Positions 32,044 through 41,787 of a stretch of DNA of 64,000 nt are shown here, piece after piece. The stretch comes from Desulfobacteraceae bacterium Eth-SRB1 (GTDB lineage Bacteria; Desulfobacterota; Desulfobacteria; Desulfobacterales; ETH-SRB1), in the NCBI GenBank assembly GCA_004193555.1, contig RPGP01000029.1:390976-454975 (forward strand), written 5' to 3'. The notes under the pieces are model-generated. The model was not told the DNA's origin, searched no databases, and was given only the letters and a program-made list of their open reading frames with translations. Made by a program: the position numbers and the translations under genes. Each line of letters opens with the position of its first letter. Position 1 is the stretch's first letter.

Positions 32044-32358
32044 ATGAGCAAGAAGAAACTTGTTTTTAAACTGACCTGTGAATATTGCAAATTCTATCAT
32101 TTGCATGTCTGCAACGCATTCGGAGAACAGGTTGAAGGCAGCAGCTCTGCCTGCAATAATTTTGAAATGGCAGACAAGTTCTGGTGCGACAAGAACGACT
32201 ATCAGATATCCACTGCTGCCTGCCTAAACCGTCAGGACCATAAACATTCTGGATGTGTACGTTGTTTACAGGGGAACGGTGCGCGAGGGCTCACACGCCA
32301 GAGGCAGTTAGCGCTTTTTGACAGATTTTCATCACAAAGGATGGAAGCAAATGGATAA
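32044..32358 (+). CDS. Cys-rich small protein
   Basis: CEYCKFYHLHVC ... CDKNDY ... CLNRQDHKHSGCVRC spacing suggests metal binding. Confidence 0.55.
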   Translation: MSKKKLVFKLTCEYCKFYHLHVCNAFGEQVEGSSSACNNFEMADKFWCDKNDYQISTAACLNRQDHKHSGCVRCLQGNGARGLTRQRQLALFDRFSSQRMEANG

Positions 32359-32962
32359 TAACATTATAGACATTACTCCTTGCAACGTATTACCGATGCC
32401 TGCTGTACTTAAAACCGCTAACGGTCAGGAGATTAAATATATACGCAGGGATGAGGTACAGCGTATCATGTCGGTTCTTGAGGGCAGGGATCGTTCTGGT
32501 TGAGACTCTGTGGATGGAATACGGGGGCAGGATCAGTGAAGTGCTGGAACTTACGTCACAGACAATTAACTTTGATAACGGAACCATTACTATACGAACG
32601 CTGAAGAAAAAAAAGACCCCCTGCCTGCTTACAGAACAGTGCCAATACGGGCAGAGCTTGCTGGAAGCATAGCCGCGTATTGCATGAAAACGGGAATAAA
32701 GGAAAATAACAGAATATTTCCGGTTACACGCATAAGGGCATATCAGATAATCAGCAAAGCTGCGGAAAAAACGGAAATAGAAAAAGATAGACGACACCCC
32801 CATGTATTCAGACACGGGTTTGCGGTTAATGCCGTGCTGTCCGGTGTGCCTCCCATGGTTCTCAGACGGTGGATGGGGCATGCCGGCATTGATACAACAC
32901 TCATTTATACCAAGATCCTGGCGCAGGACACGAAGGAATATTTGAGAAGGATGAAATTTTAA
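32351..32962 (+). pseudogene. Short tyrosine recombinase/integrase split over three ORF segments
   Basis: WMEYGGRISEVLELTSQTINFDNGTITI ... HPHVFRHGFAVNAVLSGVPPMVLRRWMGHAGIDTTLIYTKI (R..HxxR..GH..Y); frame changes at about 32480-32500 and at an A8 tract 32607-32614. Confidence 0.8.
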
Positions 32963-33240
32963 TAAAACCTGGGAGAGATCGTCAGACATGCGGGAAGGTG
33001 AGTATCGAGTAGCAAAAGAAGAAGAACCCGCTGAAAAAGTCATGAATTCGCATACTGTAATGATATTTCTTGCAACAAGCTGGTTTGTAATCCTTTTGCT
33101 TGGGTTGTAACTATTTTTCTTGTAAGGACGCTGGTTCTTCGATGAGGCGGTTGGTTATCGGTAGTTCATTAGAGGGCATCAAAAAGAATAGGGCGATCCA
33201 TGTGGCATTAAAATGTCAAACAAACCGCCCTTTATATTAT

Positions 33241-33513
33241 TTAGACAGCCTCTTTAAGTTTCTTTCCCGCCTTAAATGTCACGGCATTCCTTGCTTTAAT
33301 TTTAATCGGCTCGCCTGTTTGGGGATTGCGCCCTTTACGAGCTTTCCTGCGCACTTTTGCAAAAGTACCAAATCCAACCAGCGTTACCTTTCCATCTTTT
33401 CCCTTGAGAGCCTTTGTGACATTGGCCATAAAAGAGTCCAGCGATGCTCCTGCTGTAGCCTTTGAAGTTCCCGCATCTTTTGCCATTTGCTCAATCAATT
33501 CCGTTTTTGTCAT
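33241..33513 (-). CDS. hup: HU-family DNA-binding protein
   Basis: MTKTELIEQMAKDAGTSKATAGASLDSFMANVTKALKGKDGKVTLVGFGTFAKVRRKARKGRNPQTGEPIKIKA. Confidence 0.93.
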   Translation of the reverse strand: MTKTELIEQMAKDAGTSKATAGASLDSFMANVTKALKGKDGKVTLVGFGTFAKVRRKARKGRNPQTGEPIKIKARNAVTFKAGKKLKEAV

Positions 33514-33600
33514 ACGTTTTCCTCAGTTTTCTTTTTGTGCCGTTTCTGCATAAAAGTAAAAACAGGCCCACCTGAGCAGGCTCAACTTCTATATATCACA

Positions 33601-33705
33601 GCTCATCAATCAGCAAACAATCATAATTTGCAATCGTCTTGATCATTTTTGCTTCGGTATGATCAGCAACTGACCTGTACGGTATTTCCATGAGGAGATC
33701 AGGAT
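33601..33705 (-). pseudogene. IstB (IS21) ATPase fragment
   Basis: Reverse strand DLLMEIPYRSVADHTEAKMIKTIANYDCLLIDEL resembles the IstB Walker B region. Confidence 0.55.
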
Positions 33706-33736
33706 AAAGAGGGTGCGAAATTTGAGTAACCACCTT

Positions 33737-34270
33737 TTACAAAGTAGTATTATTGAAGCCGGTTATTGAGCCTTCCGCAAGTATAGGCGAGGCATCTATT
33801 TTTTCTGCCGCCATCATGTGGACAACTCGTTTCATGGCGCTTAAAATCATTAATTGTTCCCACTCCTCCAAGTTTGAAAACCGCTTTATAAATGTTTCCT
33901 GCAAAGGAGGCGGGGCTTGCTCAAGAATTTGAAGGCATTTCTCAGAGAGCTGTATTATTATCCGCCGCTTATCTTGATCACTGCGTATTTTTGTTAAAAG
34001 CTCTCTTTTTTCCAGTCGGTTTATAATGTCAGTTGCAGTAGCTTGGCTCAGGCTGATCGATTTGGCCAAAGCTGTAACCGAAATTTGGCCGTGGTTTGAA
34101 ATTTCCTGCAAAACTATCAACTGGGGCCCGGTTATCCCATATTTCCGGTTCAGATCTTTAGAGTGAAGACTTATTGCCCGAATAATCTTTCTCAGAGACA
34201 AGAGCAATTCACTGCATCGCAACTCTGTTGTTATTTTTTCTACCTGTGGTATTGTCTGTTCCTGTTTCAT
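33737..34270 (-). CDS. MarR-family transcriptional regulator
   Basis: GQISVTALAKSISLSQATATDIINRLEKRELLTKIRSDQDKRRIIIQLSEKC wHTH. Confidence 0.9.
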   Translation of the reverse strand: MKQEQTIPQVEKITTELRCSELLLSLRKIIRAISLHSKDLNRKYGITGPQLIVLQEISNHGQISVTALAKSISLSQATATDIINRLEKRELLTKIRSDQDKRRIIIQLSEKCLQILEQAPPPLQETFIKRFSNLEEWEQLMILSAMKRVVHMMAAEKIDASPILAEGSITGFNNTTL

Positions 34271-34411
34271 TTTTTTCTCAAAATCGGTTAAAGTCGTATG
34301 ATGGAAATGCAGCAGTTTTATAGCAAAAAAGCTGTCAGCTTATTACTTTAATTCCCACGATAAATGCAATATTTATTTGATATCCTATCCTATTATGCCT
34401 TAAGATATTTT

Positions 34412-34427
34412 ATATAACACGTACTAT
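34412..34427. promoter_or_regulatory. Candidate operator half of a divergent intergenic pair (ATATAACACGTACTAT)
   Basis: Related inverted sequence at 34704-34721 (ATATAGTACACGTTATAT) in an AT-rich gap next to the MarR gene. Confidence 0.4.
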
Positions 34428-34703
34428 TTTATGCAAAATTCATCCTTCTATTCCATACTATTATATATTTTACAATACAAACCCAATTTTAGCAAAAAGT
34501 GGGGAATACCATTTACTCTGTAAGGGTTCAATAATTAGCGCCCAGAAATGCAACAATATAACACGCTGGTATAACTCCATAAAGTTTAATCAAAGACGGG
34601 ACTTGTCAGCGCCAAATGCCGGATAAATTTAACTTTTTACAAGCTTATCAATAGCGCATATTAAATTATTATTCCAATATTTTTGTTTTTTCCTTGTTAT
34701 TTT

Positions 34704-34721
34704 ATATAGTACACGTTATAT
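34704..34721. promoter_or_regulatory. Candidate operator ATATAGTACACGTTATAT
   Basis: Near-palindromic; about 100 bp upstream of the 34819 CDS. Confidence 0.45.
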
Positions 34722-34818
34722 AGAATAATTAATAAAATTTGATGTACTGGAAAATTTATATTTCAGTATCAAAGTGTAAATTGCGACTGAACAATATGAA
34801 GATTTAGGAAATAGGCCT

Positions 34819-35502
34819 ATGGTTATTAACAATTTTCAAATTGAGGTGGACAATGAAAGACTTTTGCGGTTTTTGGGGTCATCCGGCAATAAGAATGTAT
34901 CGCCTGCTGTTCAGCAAAAAATTGACCGGTTTTCAGATCGTCTGGAAGAGCTGGTAGCGCCGCAAATAAACTTCAATGTAAAGCCTCTCGCCTCGGTAAA
35001 AAAAGGTGGAGTCCTCTTACAGGATCAAACATGGCTGAAAAGTCCGAAGCTTTCCCGAACTTTCCGTACGGCAAAAAAAGTATGTTTTTTTATCGCAACT
35101 ATCGGCTCTGGTTTAGAGCGAACAGTAAGCAAGTGTATGGAAAAGAATCGATACGCAGATGCATACGTTCTCGATACCATGGGGTCTCTTGTTGTGGAAG
35201 ACGTTACCAATCAATTTCATCTTCGCATGGAACGTCATTACCAGGCCAGAAGCCAAGCCGTAACGCTGCGGTTCAGTCCGGGATATTGTGACTGGTCTCT
35301 CCGTGAACAGTCCGCTGTTTTCAATCAGTTCAAAGATTCCAAAAGTCTTGGCGTAACACTCAGCGATTCCTGCCTTATGACACCCCGCAAGTCCGTTTCA
35401 GGCGTTTTCGGGATCGTACCAAAGAACGGCAACCAAACAATTGCCGATTATAATCCTTGCATTAACTGTTCGAAAACCGATTGTATCGCAAGGAGAAAGT
35501 AA
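34819..35502 (+). CDS. MetH activation-domain-like protein (second stand-alone copy)
   Basis: ATIGSGLERTVSKCMEKNRYADAYVLDTMGSLVVEDV and LRFSPGYCDWSLREQSAVFNQF; C-terminal Cys motif CINCSKTDC. Confidence 0.8.
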   Translation: MVINNFQIEVDNERLLRFLGSSGNKNVSPAVQQKIDRFSDRLEELVAPQINFNVKPLASVKKGGVLLQDQTWLKSPKLSRTFRTAKKVCFFIATIGSGLERTVSKCMEKNRYADAYVLDTMGSLVVEDVTNQFHLRMERHYQARSQAVTLRFSPGYCDWSLREQSAVFNQFKDSKSLGVTLSDSCLMTPRKSVSGVFGIVPKNGNQTIADYNPCINCSKTDCIARRK

Positions 35503-35521
35503 TTGCCCTGCCTTTTTTAAA

Positions 35522-35765
35522 TTAGCGCACCTTCGGTGCGAACATAAGTGCCTAAAGTGAGCTAAAGTATATTAAAGTGCCTAAAGTGAGCTAAAGTATA
35601 TTAAAGTGCCTAAAGTTATGGTACGCCTTCGGCGTGCTAATTGATAACACAATACCACAAGAGTCTGTCCCAATTGTATATTAATGACTTAAGAAACCTA
35701 TATCAAATGGCAGAATTCCTTAACTTTAGGCATTTTAGGCACTTTAATATACTTTAGGCACTTTT
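35522..35765. repeat. 'taaagtg' inverted-repeat element, copy B
   Basis: Contains an exact tandem 29-mer cctaaagtgagctaaagtatattaaagtg at 35551-35579 and 35580-35608. Confidence 0.87.
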
Positions 35766-35871
35766 CGGCCAGCAATCCATCTATCTTATCATACCGAATT
35801 TATTAGGCAAAAAATGAAAAATCCTATACTATTAAAATAAATAAAACAACGGAAGACAGGAGATCGAAAGA

Positions 35872-37329
35872 ATGCGTAGAGGACTTTCCGGAGGCTTGTA
35901 CAAGCCTTTGAATAAAGAAGGTATTCAAAAGATTCACAAAACAGTGCTCAAAGTATTTGCCGAAGTCGGCATCCAGGTTAATCATAAACAAGCCTTTGAG
36001 ATGTTCAAAAAGGCTGGCGCAAACGCAGACTCGGACAGTAAAATTGTAAAATTTTCGCCGGACATGGTAATGGAGCTTGTGAAAAAGGCGCCGTCTTCCG
36101 TCAACCTCTGCGGCCGCGAGCCTGACGAGTCCCTGGATTGCGATATCGGAGGAACCAGGGTTTATCTCGGAACCGGCGGCACAGCTCTCAATGTGCAGGA
36201 TCCTGGCAGTAATGATTCACGTCGGTCCGAACTTAAGGACATCATGAACATGGCCAGGGTTGTAAGCAACCTTGAAAACATTCATTTTTACATGCTTAAT
36301 GTTTTTCCTCACGACGTTGATTACGCCAACATAGACGTAAATCGTTTTGGCGCTGCCTTAAATCGCACAAAAAAACACATCATGGGCGGTGTCTATACTG
36401 TGGACGGGGTTCGCAATGTGATCAGGATGGCGGAAATGATTGCAGGATCGCGGGAAAAACTTCGAAAACGGCCATTTATATCAATGGTCGCCTGCGTAAT
36501 CAGTCCTTTTAAGCTGGACGAAGACTATGGAAAACTGGCCATGGAGGTTGCCGGAAACGGCATCCCGCTGGTTGTGCCTGCGGAACCGTTATGCGGCGCT
36601 ACCTCGCCCGTCAGCCTGGCCGGGACACTGGTTGTAGAGTGTGTGGACACGCTTTGCGGCGTCATGCTGGCCCAGTTGACAAACCCGGGCACGCCGGTCA
36701 TTTTTGGCTGTGTTGCATCCTCAACTGATCTTAGAGACATGAAGTATCTATCCGGCGCGGTTGAAATGGGTCTGATAAACGCGGCTGCCTCACAGATGGC
36801 ACAGTTTTACAAACTTCCCATTTATGCCACGGCAGGCATGTCCGATGCCAAGGTAAACGATGCGCAGACAGGTTATGAATCCGCCATTACCAGTCTTCTC
36901 GTGGCGCTGGCCGGCGGCAACTTTATCCACGACGCTGCCGGATTCCTGGAGTTCTGCATGACAGCCTCTTTTGATAAACTTGTGATCGACAATGAGATTA
37001 TCGGTATGGTCATGCGTGCCGTTGAGGGGATTCGTGTAGATGAAAGCACACTGGCTTTTGATGCTATTAAAAAGGTCGGCCCTGGCGGGCATTTTGTTTC
37101 TTCGCGACACACGCGGCGGCACATGCGTGGCGAGCAATACATGCCTCAGTTAAGCAACAGGGAGAACAGGGACACATGGAAGGCCATGGGAGCCAAAGAT
37201 ACCCGGGCCCGAGCTAAGGAGAGAGTTTTGCAGATTTTAAAGCAACCGCCAAAATCTTTGATCAGTGAAGATATTCGACGTCGTATCAAAGAAGAAATCC
37301 CTGGAATTCACGCATTCTTAATGGAATAA
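35872..37329 (+). CDS. MttB-family (trimethylamine/glycine-betaine-type) methyltransferase, non-pyrrolysine, paralog 1
   Basis: Full-length MttB-like protein (VYLGTGGTALNVQDPGSNDSRRSELKDIMNMARVVSNLENIHFY); no in-frame amber. Confidence 0.88.
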   Translation: MRRGLSGGLYKPLNKEGIQKIHKTVLKVFAEVGIQVNHKQAFEMFKKAGANADSDSKIVKFSPDMVMELVKKAPSSVNLCGREPDESLDCDIGGTRVYLGTGGTALNVQDPGSNDSRRSELKDIMNMARVVSNLENIHFYMLNVFPHDVDYANIDVNRFGAALNRTKKHIMGGVYTVDGVRNVIRMAEMIAGSREKLRKRPFISMVACVISPFKLDEDYGKLAMEVAGNGIPLVVPAEPLCGATSPVSLAGTLVVECVDTLCGVMLAQLTNPGTPVIFGCVASSTDLRDMKYLSGAVEMGLINAAASQMAQFYKLPIYATAGMSDAKVNDAQTGYESAITSLLVALAGGNFIHDAAGFLEFCMTASFDKLVIDNEIIGMVMRAVEGIRVDESTLAFDAIKKVGPGGHFVSSRHTRRHMRGEQYMPQLSNRENRDTWKAMGAKDTRARAKERVLQILKQPPKSLISEDIRRRIKEEIPGIHAFLME

Positions 37330-37368
37330 CGTCCAACCGTTAAAAGCGCCTTAGGAGCAAAACAACTT

Positions 37369-38169
37369 ATGATTATTATTGGAGAGCAGATTAATGCAAC
37401 CCGATCCGACATAAAACGGATTGTCGAAAATCACAGGGAAGATAAGCTTATAGAACTGGCCCAAAAACTGGCAAAAGCCGGCGCAACTTATCTTGACGTG
37501 AATATCGGCACTGGCAAAGGAACCAGTGATGACGAAGCTGATGACATGCGATGGGCGGTAAAAACCATAGGCGACAAGATTGACATTCCGCTTTGCCTTG
37601 ACAGCGCGGATGCGGCTGTGATCGAGGCAGGTCTCGAAGCCCGTGAAAGCAAACCGGCCATGATCAATTCAACCAAAGCAGAAAAAAAACATCTGGAACG
37701 TATTGTGCCCCTGGCCAACAGATACAATGCTCAACTGGTGGCCTTGGCCATGGACGAATCCGGCATCCCAAAAACACCTGAAGGACGACTGACGGCATGC
37801 AGAAAAACAGCTGATTGGTGCGCAAAATGCGATGTGCCCATGGAAAATGTGTTTTTTGATCCCCTGGTTTTGCCGGTAAGCGCCGGTCCGATGCAGGGTC
37901 TGCTGACTTTAAACACATTGGTGATGATAAAAAAAGAATTTCCAGAGGCCAGAACCGTTATTGGACTTTCTAATATATCCTTTGGAATGCCTGCACGAGC
38001 CATACTCAATACGGCATTTTTGCAAATGGCCATATATGCCGGACTTGATGCAGCCATTATGGATCCGTTAAACGAAACCCTGATGCAGGCGATTCGAACA
38101 GGCGAGGCGCTTGTCGGAAAAGACAGGCATTTCCGCAAATACAGCCGGAAATTTCGCAGGAAAAATTAA
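37369..38169 (+). CDS. Pterin-binding methyltetrahydrofolate:corrinoid methyltransferase (MtgA-like)
   Basis: MIIIGEQINATRSDIKRIVENHREDKLIELAQKLAKAGATYLDVNIG and VIGLSNISFGMPARAILNTAFLQMAI. Confidence 0.88.
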   Translation: MIIIGEQINATRSDIKRIVENHREDKLIELAQKLAKAGATYLDVNIGTGKGTSDDEADDMRWAVKTIGDKIDIPLCLDSADAAVIEAGLEARESKPAMINSTKAEKKHLERIVPLANRYNAQLVALAMDESGIPKTPEGRLTACRKTADWCAKCDVPMENVFFDPLVLPVSAGPMQGLLTLNTLVMIKKEFPEARTVIGLSNISFGMPARAILNTAFLQMAIYAGLDAAIMDPLNETLMQAIRTGEALVGKDRHFRKYSRKFRRKN

Positions 38170-38187
38170 ATTAAAAAGGAGAAAAAT

Positions 38188-39732
38188 GTGAGTGAGCTGT
38201 TTCGTGAAGGAACCATTGTTAAACCCTATGAACGTCTGAGTCAGGAGCAGATACTACGGTTGCACAAGGCATCGCTGAGTATTTTGAATGACCCTGGTAT
38301 CTGGTGCTACAACGAACGGGCTGCCAAGCTGTTTGGCGACCACGGCGCAAAAGTATGGGAAGAAATCGAACAGGGCAAGACGCTTTGGCGGGTACAATTA
38401 CCTGCCGGCCTGGTGGAAGAAGCGGTTGAAAAAGCGCCGTCACGCTTTTTTTTAGGCGCCAGAAATCCTAAAAACCGGCTTTTGCTGGATTCTCAAATTC
38501 CGCGTATTTATTTTGGCACCGGTTCAGAAACCAATACCTGGATCGAAACAGCAATGGAACAATTTGTCAGCACAGGCAGGCAGGATGTTGTCATCCAGGC
38601 TCCCCGCTTCACTGAGCTGCGGGGTAACACGGAACTGTTGGGTCGCGCTGCGCAACTCTGCGAAAATCTTGAAAATCTCGATTTTTTTATCCGTCCTGTC
38701 AATATTCAGGACCCGGATGTAACCGAAGATAATCACGACGTCAACAAGTTCTTTACGAGTTTAAACAACATTACTAAGCATGTACAGGCCGGGCTAACCC
38801 GGCTGGACAGGCTCGACGATGTGGTGCGTATGGCGAAAATCATCGCAGGCGGCAAAAAAGCTCTGCGGAAAAATCCCATCATTTCCTTTATTGCCTGTGT
38901 GTTTAAAAGTCCGCTGCAATTCGTGAAGGATACTGCCGATAAGGTTTTTGCCATAGTAGAAGCCGGTCTTCCTCTGGTTATTTCTTCCTCTCCCCAGGGT
39001 GGTTCCTCCGCTCCGGTCCAGGAGGCGGGCATGGTAGCCCAGATTAATGCGGAAATTTTGGCAGGTATTACTTTTACCCAGCTTATCCGGGAAGGAGCGC
39101 CGGTTTTATACGGCAGTGTGCCTGTAAGGGCACGTATGGATGATCTGCACGATTTTTACGGATGTCCCGAGTTTAATCAGTATAATATTGACTGCGCCCA
39201 AATGGCCCGTTTTTACAAGGTGCCATGCTATAGCACAGCCGGGGTTGGCGATGCCAAAGTTCCCGGCATGCAGGCGCTGTTTGAAAAACTGTTTACACAC
39301 CTTTACGTAGCCATGAGCGGCGCTCAGTACATTCACTATGCTTTTGGATTGCTGGACCGGACAAATTCGTTTTGCCCTGTCCAGGCTGTGCTTGATGACG
39401 AACAGATTGGCAAGATCAAACATTGCCTGCGTATGCCCAAAGTGAGCCAAACAGATGTGGATGACGCGGGTAAGATGATCGCCAGGGTCATGGCTTCAAG
39501 CCACCGTCTGTTTGCCAGACACGCGCGCAAGGCTATCCATGCCGGAGATGTCTCTAAGCCATATCGGTTCGAGTCCAGAGGCATGTCAGACCGTGTCATC
39601 GAACAGGCTGTGAATAGACTTGCCGAAATCGAATCGCGGCCTGCGCCTCATCTATCGGTAGATGTTCTTGACAAGGTGTATGATGAAATTCCCGGTCTGC
39701 TGCCCCGTTTACGACATGAGCAGAGCATTTAA
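38188..39732 (+). CDS. MttB-family methyltransferase, non-pyrrolysine, paralog 2
   Basis: MttB-like architecture (IYFGTGSETNTWI ... SQTDVDDAGKMIARVMASSHRLFARHARKAI); no in-frame amber. Confidence 0.87.
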   Translation: MSELFREGTIVKPYERLSQEQILRLHKASLSILNDPGIWCYNERAAKLFGDHGAKVWEEIEQGKTLWRVQLPAGLVEEAVEKAPSRFFLGARNPKNRLLLDSQIPRIYFGTGSETNTWIETAMEQFVSTGRQDVVIQAPRFTELRGNTELLGRAAQLCENLENLDFFIRPVNIQDPDVTEDNHDVNKFFTSLNNITKHVQAGLTRLDRLDDVVRMAKIIAGGKKALRKNPIISFIACVFKSPLQFVKDTADKVFAIVEAGLPLVISSSPQGGSSAPVQEAGMVAQINAEILAGITFTQLIREGAPVLYGSVPVRARMDDLHDFYGCPEFNQYNIDCAQMARFYKVPCYSTAGVGDAKVPGMQALFEKLFTHLYVAMSGAQYIHYAFGLLDRTNSFCPVQAVLDDEQIGKIKHCLRMPKVSQTDVDDAGKMIARVMASSHRLFARHARKAIHAGDVSKPYRFESRGMSDRVIEQAVNRLAEIESRPAPHLSVDVLDKVYDEIPGLLPRLRHEQSI

Positions 39733-39767
39733 AAAATGTTGAATCAAAATAAAAGGAGAAATCGGAC

Positions 39768-40451
39768 GTGAATGAACAGGAGTTAATTGAAAAAATAGCA
39801 TATAATGTAATTCAGGGCCGCGTTGTAGCAGAAGACGAAGGGTTTGATGAAGGCCTCGAAGGAGAACCCGCAGTGACAGAATTGATGGAACAGGCGGTTG
39901 AGCAAAATATTGACGCAAAAAAACTGGTGGTGGAATGTCTCACCGGTTCCATGGAAGATGTGGGAGAAAAGTACGATAAAGGCATATACCTTATTCCTGA
40001 CATGCTCGCATCCGCCGAATGTGTTGGCGCGGCAATGGATATTTTAGGTCCCCGTCTGGCCAAAGCAGGCATAGAAACCAAAGGCAGGTTTATCCTCGCT
40101 ACTGTTGCAGGAGACCTGCACGACATCGGCAAAAACATTGTCGGTATCATGCTTAAAGGAGCCGGTTTTGAGGTGATCGATCTGGGCAATGATGTGCCGG
40201 CTGATCGTATCGTGGAAGAAACCAGGAAAAACAACGCACAGTTTGTGGGCCTTTCCGCGCTTCTGACAACCACCATGCGCGAGATGGAAAAAGTGGTAAA
40301 GTCGCTTCAAAATGTAGGTATTCGCGACAAGGTGCGTGTGCTCATCGGCGGGGCGCCGACATCTGATAAATTTGCCGAGCAGATCGGCGCTGATGCTTAC
40401 TGCAGGGATGCTTTTCATGCGGTTGATGTATTACGAAAAATGAATATATAA
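39768..40451 (+). CDS. Corrinoid (B12-binding) protein
   Basis: DLHDIGKNIVGIMLKGAGFEVIDLGNDVPADRIV with DxHxxG motif. Confidence 0.92.
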   Translation: MNEQELIEKIAYNVIQGRVVAEDEGFDEGLEGEPAVTELMEQAVEQNIDAKKLVVECLTGSMEDVGEKYDKGIYLIPDMLASAECVGAAMDILGPRLAKAGIETKGRFILATVAGDLHDIGKNIVGIMLKGAGFEVIDLGNDVPADRIVEETRKNNAQFVGLSALLTTTMREMEKVVKSLQNVGIRDKVRVLIGGAPTSDKFAEQIGADAYCRDAFHAVDVLRKMNI

Positions 40452-41722
40452 TGGAGAGAATAATGGCGGAAGAGACAGCTTATACACAAGCGGCGACCTC
40501 TGGAAAATACGACAAGACCTCAGGTCTTCTGAGAAAGTATGACAATGTTCGCCGGTTCTGGGAAGACCAGTTGACCAGTACGTTTTTACGCCCCGCGTTA
40601 AACAAGCTGGTTCAACGAAAATCCAAACTTTTGAAACGTATCCGCGTCCTGGACATGGGCTGCGGCAGCGGAGACGGCTACGATCTTATCATGGGCGTCA
40701 ATACAAAAAATCCGGGCATATACGATTACACAACAGCGGCGATTATTCCTGACATGCTGAATGCCTATGTGGGTGTGGATATCAACGAAGATCTGTTGCG
40801 CCAGGCAAACGAATGCTACGGGAACAATCCCAAGTTCAGTTTTTTGCGCGAGGATCTTTCAAACGGTTTTACCAGCAAAATAAATGCCCAGGACCCTTTT
40901 GATCTCTATTTTACGTCCTACGGCACGCTGTCACATTTTCACGACCAGCAATGCGTCAGGCTTATCGCTGATATCTGCCGGCACAGTTCGGACCAGGCAA
41001 TCTTCGTGGGAGACTGGCTGGGTCGTTATTCCTACGAATGGCAAGATCTTTGGGACAACCCTGTTGATGAAGAATATTTCATGAATTACCGCATATCCTA
41101 TATTTACCCCGAGGCAAAACAGGATCATGTTGATATCGCTTCCTTTCCGCTGCGGCTGCTTACAAAAAATGAAATCATGAAAATTATCAAGCAGGCGGCA
41201 AAGGAGTCAGGCGTTCAAATTAAACCTGTTACCCTTTTTGACCGGTCAATATTTATCGGCAGACATATGGATACAGGTGACTACAATGTCAACTGCCCCA
41301 GGTTGAGATTTCCGGTTAATTCGCTTTTTGAAGGATATGTACGCACCGATCTTGAAAGCCTTCTGGTGGATTACATTCCCAAGTCCGGATTTGATCATCT
41401 GAACAATTTTTTTGAAATGCTCTTTATGTCCTGGAATACCCTGGTGAATCATACTATATCCCTGCTTGGCAACTATGACGTAGAAAAATGCGCTTTTGGC
41501 GCTATCCCTGAAATTCTTCCCTTTTATCCGGAACCGCTCAAGGAGGCCATGGAAACCATGCAAAGAGTTGTTGAGGGGGTCGGCTGGGTGCCGTGGGGAG
41601 ATGTCAGGGCCAATGTAATTGAGCCGCATCTTGGTTATTCCCTTCGCAAGCTTGAAATTGATCTTCAGCCGGGAACCGGTGTCGGACACGGGCTGGTCGG
41701 AGTTTTTGAGATTCGCAAATAG
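40451..41722 (+). CDS. Class I SAM-dependent methyltransferase
   Basis: IRVLDMGCGSGDGYDLI motif I; start overlaps the end of the corrinoid protein gene. Confidence 0.8.
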   Translation: MERIMAEETAYTQAATSGKYDKTSGLLRKYDNVRRFWEDQLTSTFLRPALNKLVQRKSKLLKRIRVLDMGCGSGDGYDLIMGVNTKNPGIYDYTTAAIIPDMLNAYVGVDINEDLLRQANECYGNNPKFSFLREDLSNGFTSKINAQDPFDLYFTSYGTLSHFHDQQCVRLIADICRHSSDQAIFVGDWLGRYSYEWQDLWDNPVDEEYFMNYRISYIYPEAKQDHVDIASFPLRLLTKNEIMKIIKQAAKESGVQIKPVTLFDRSIFIGRHMDTGDYNVNCPRLRFPVNSLFEGYVRTDLESLLVDYIPKSGFDHLNNFFEMLFMSWNTLVNHTISLLGNYDVEKCAFGAIPEILPFYPEPLKEAMETMQRVVEGVGWVPWGDVRANVIEPHLGYSLRKLEIDLQPGTGVGHGLVGVFEIRK

Positions 41723-41787
41723 GCGCCTAGCCTGGATGTGTCACACAAACATAAGCGGGAACATATATCGGGAAAAAGGAAATTTTA

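Noticed and set aside
35872-39732. Possible pyrrolysine (amber) readthrough in MttB genes
   Set aside because: Both MttB-like ORFs are continuous without an in-frame TAG, so they are the non-Pyl type.
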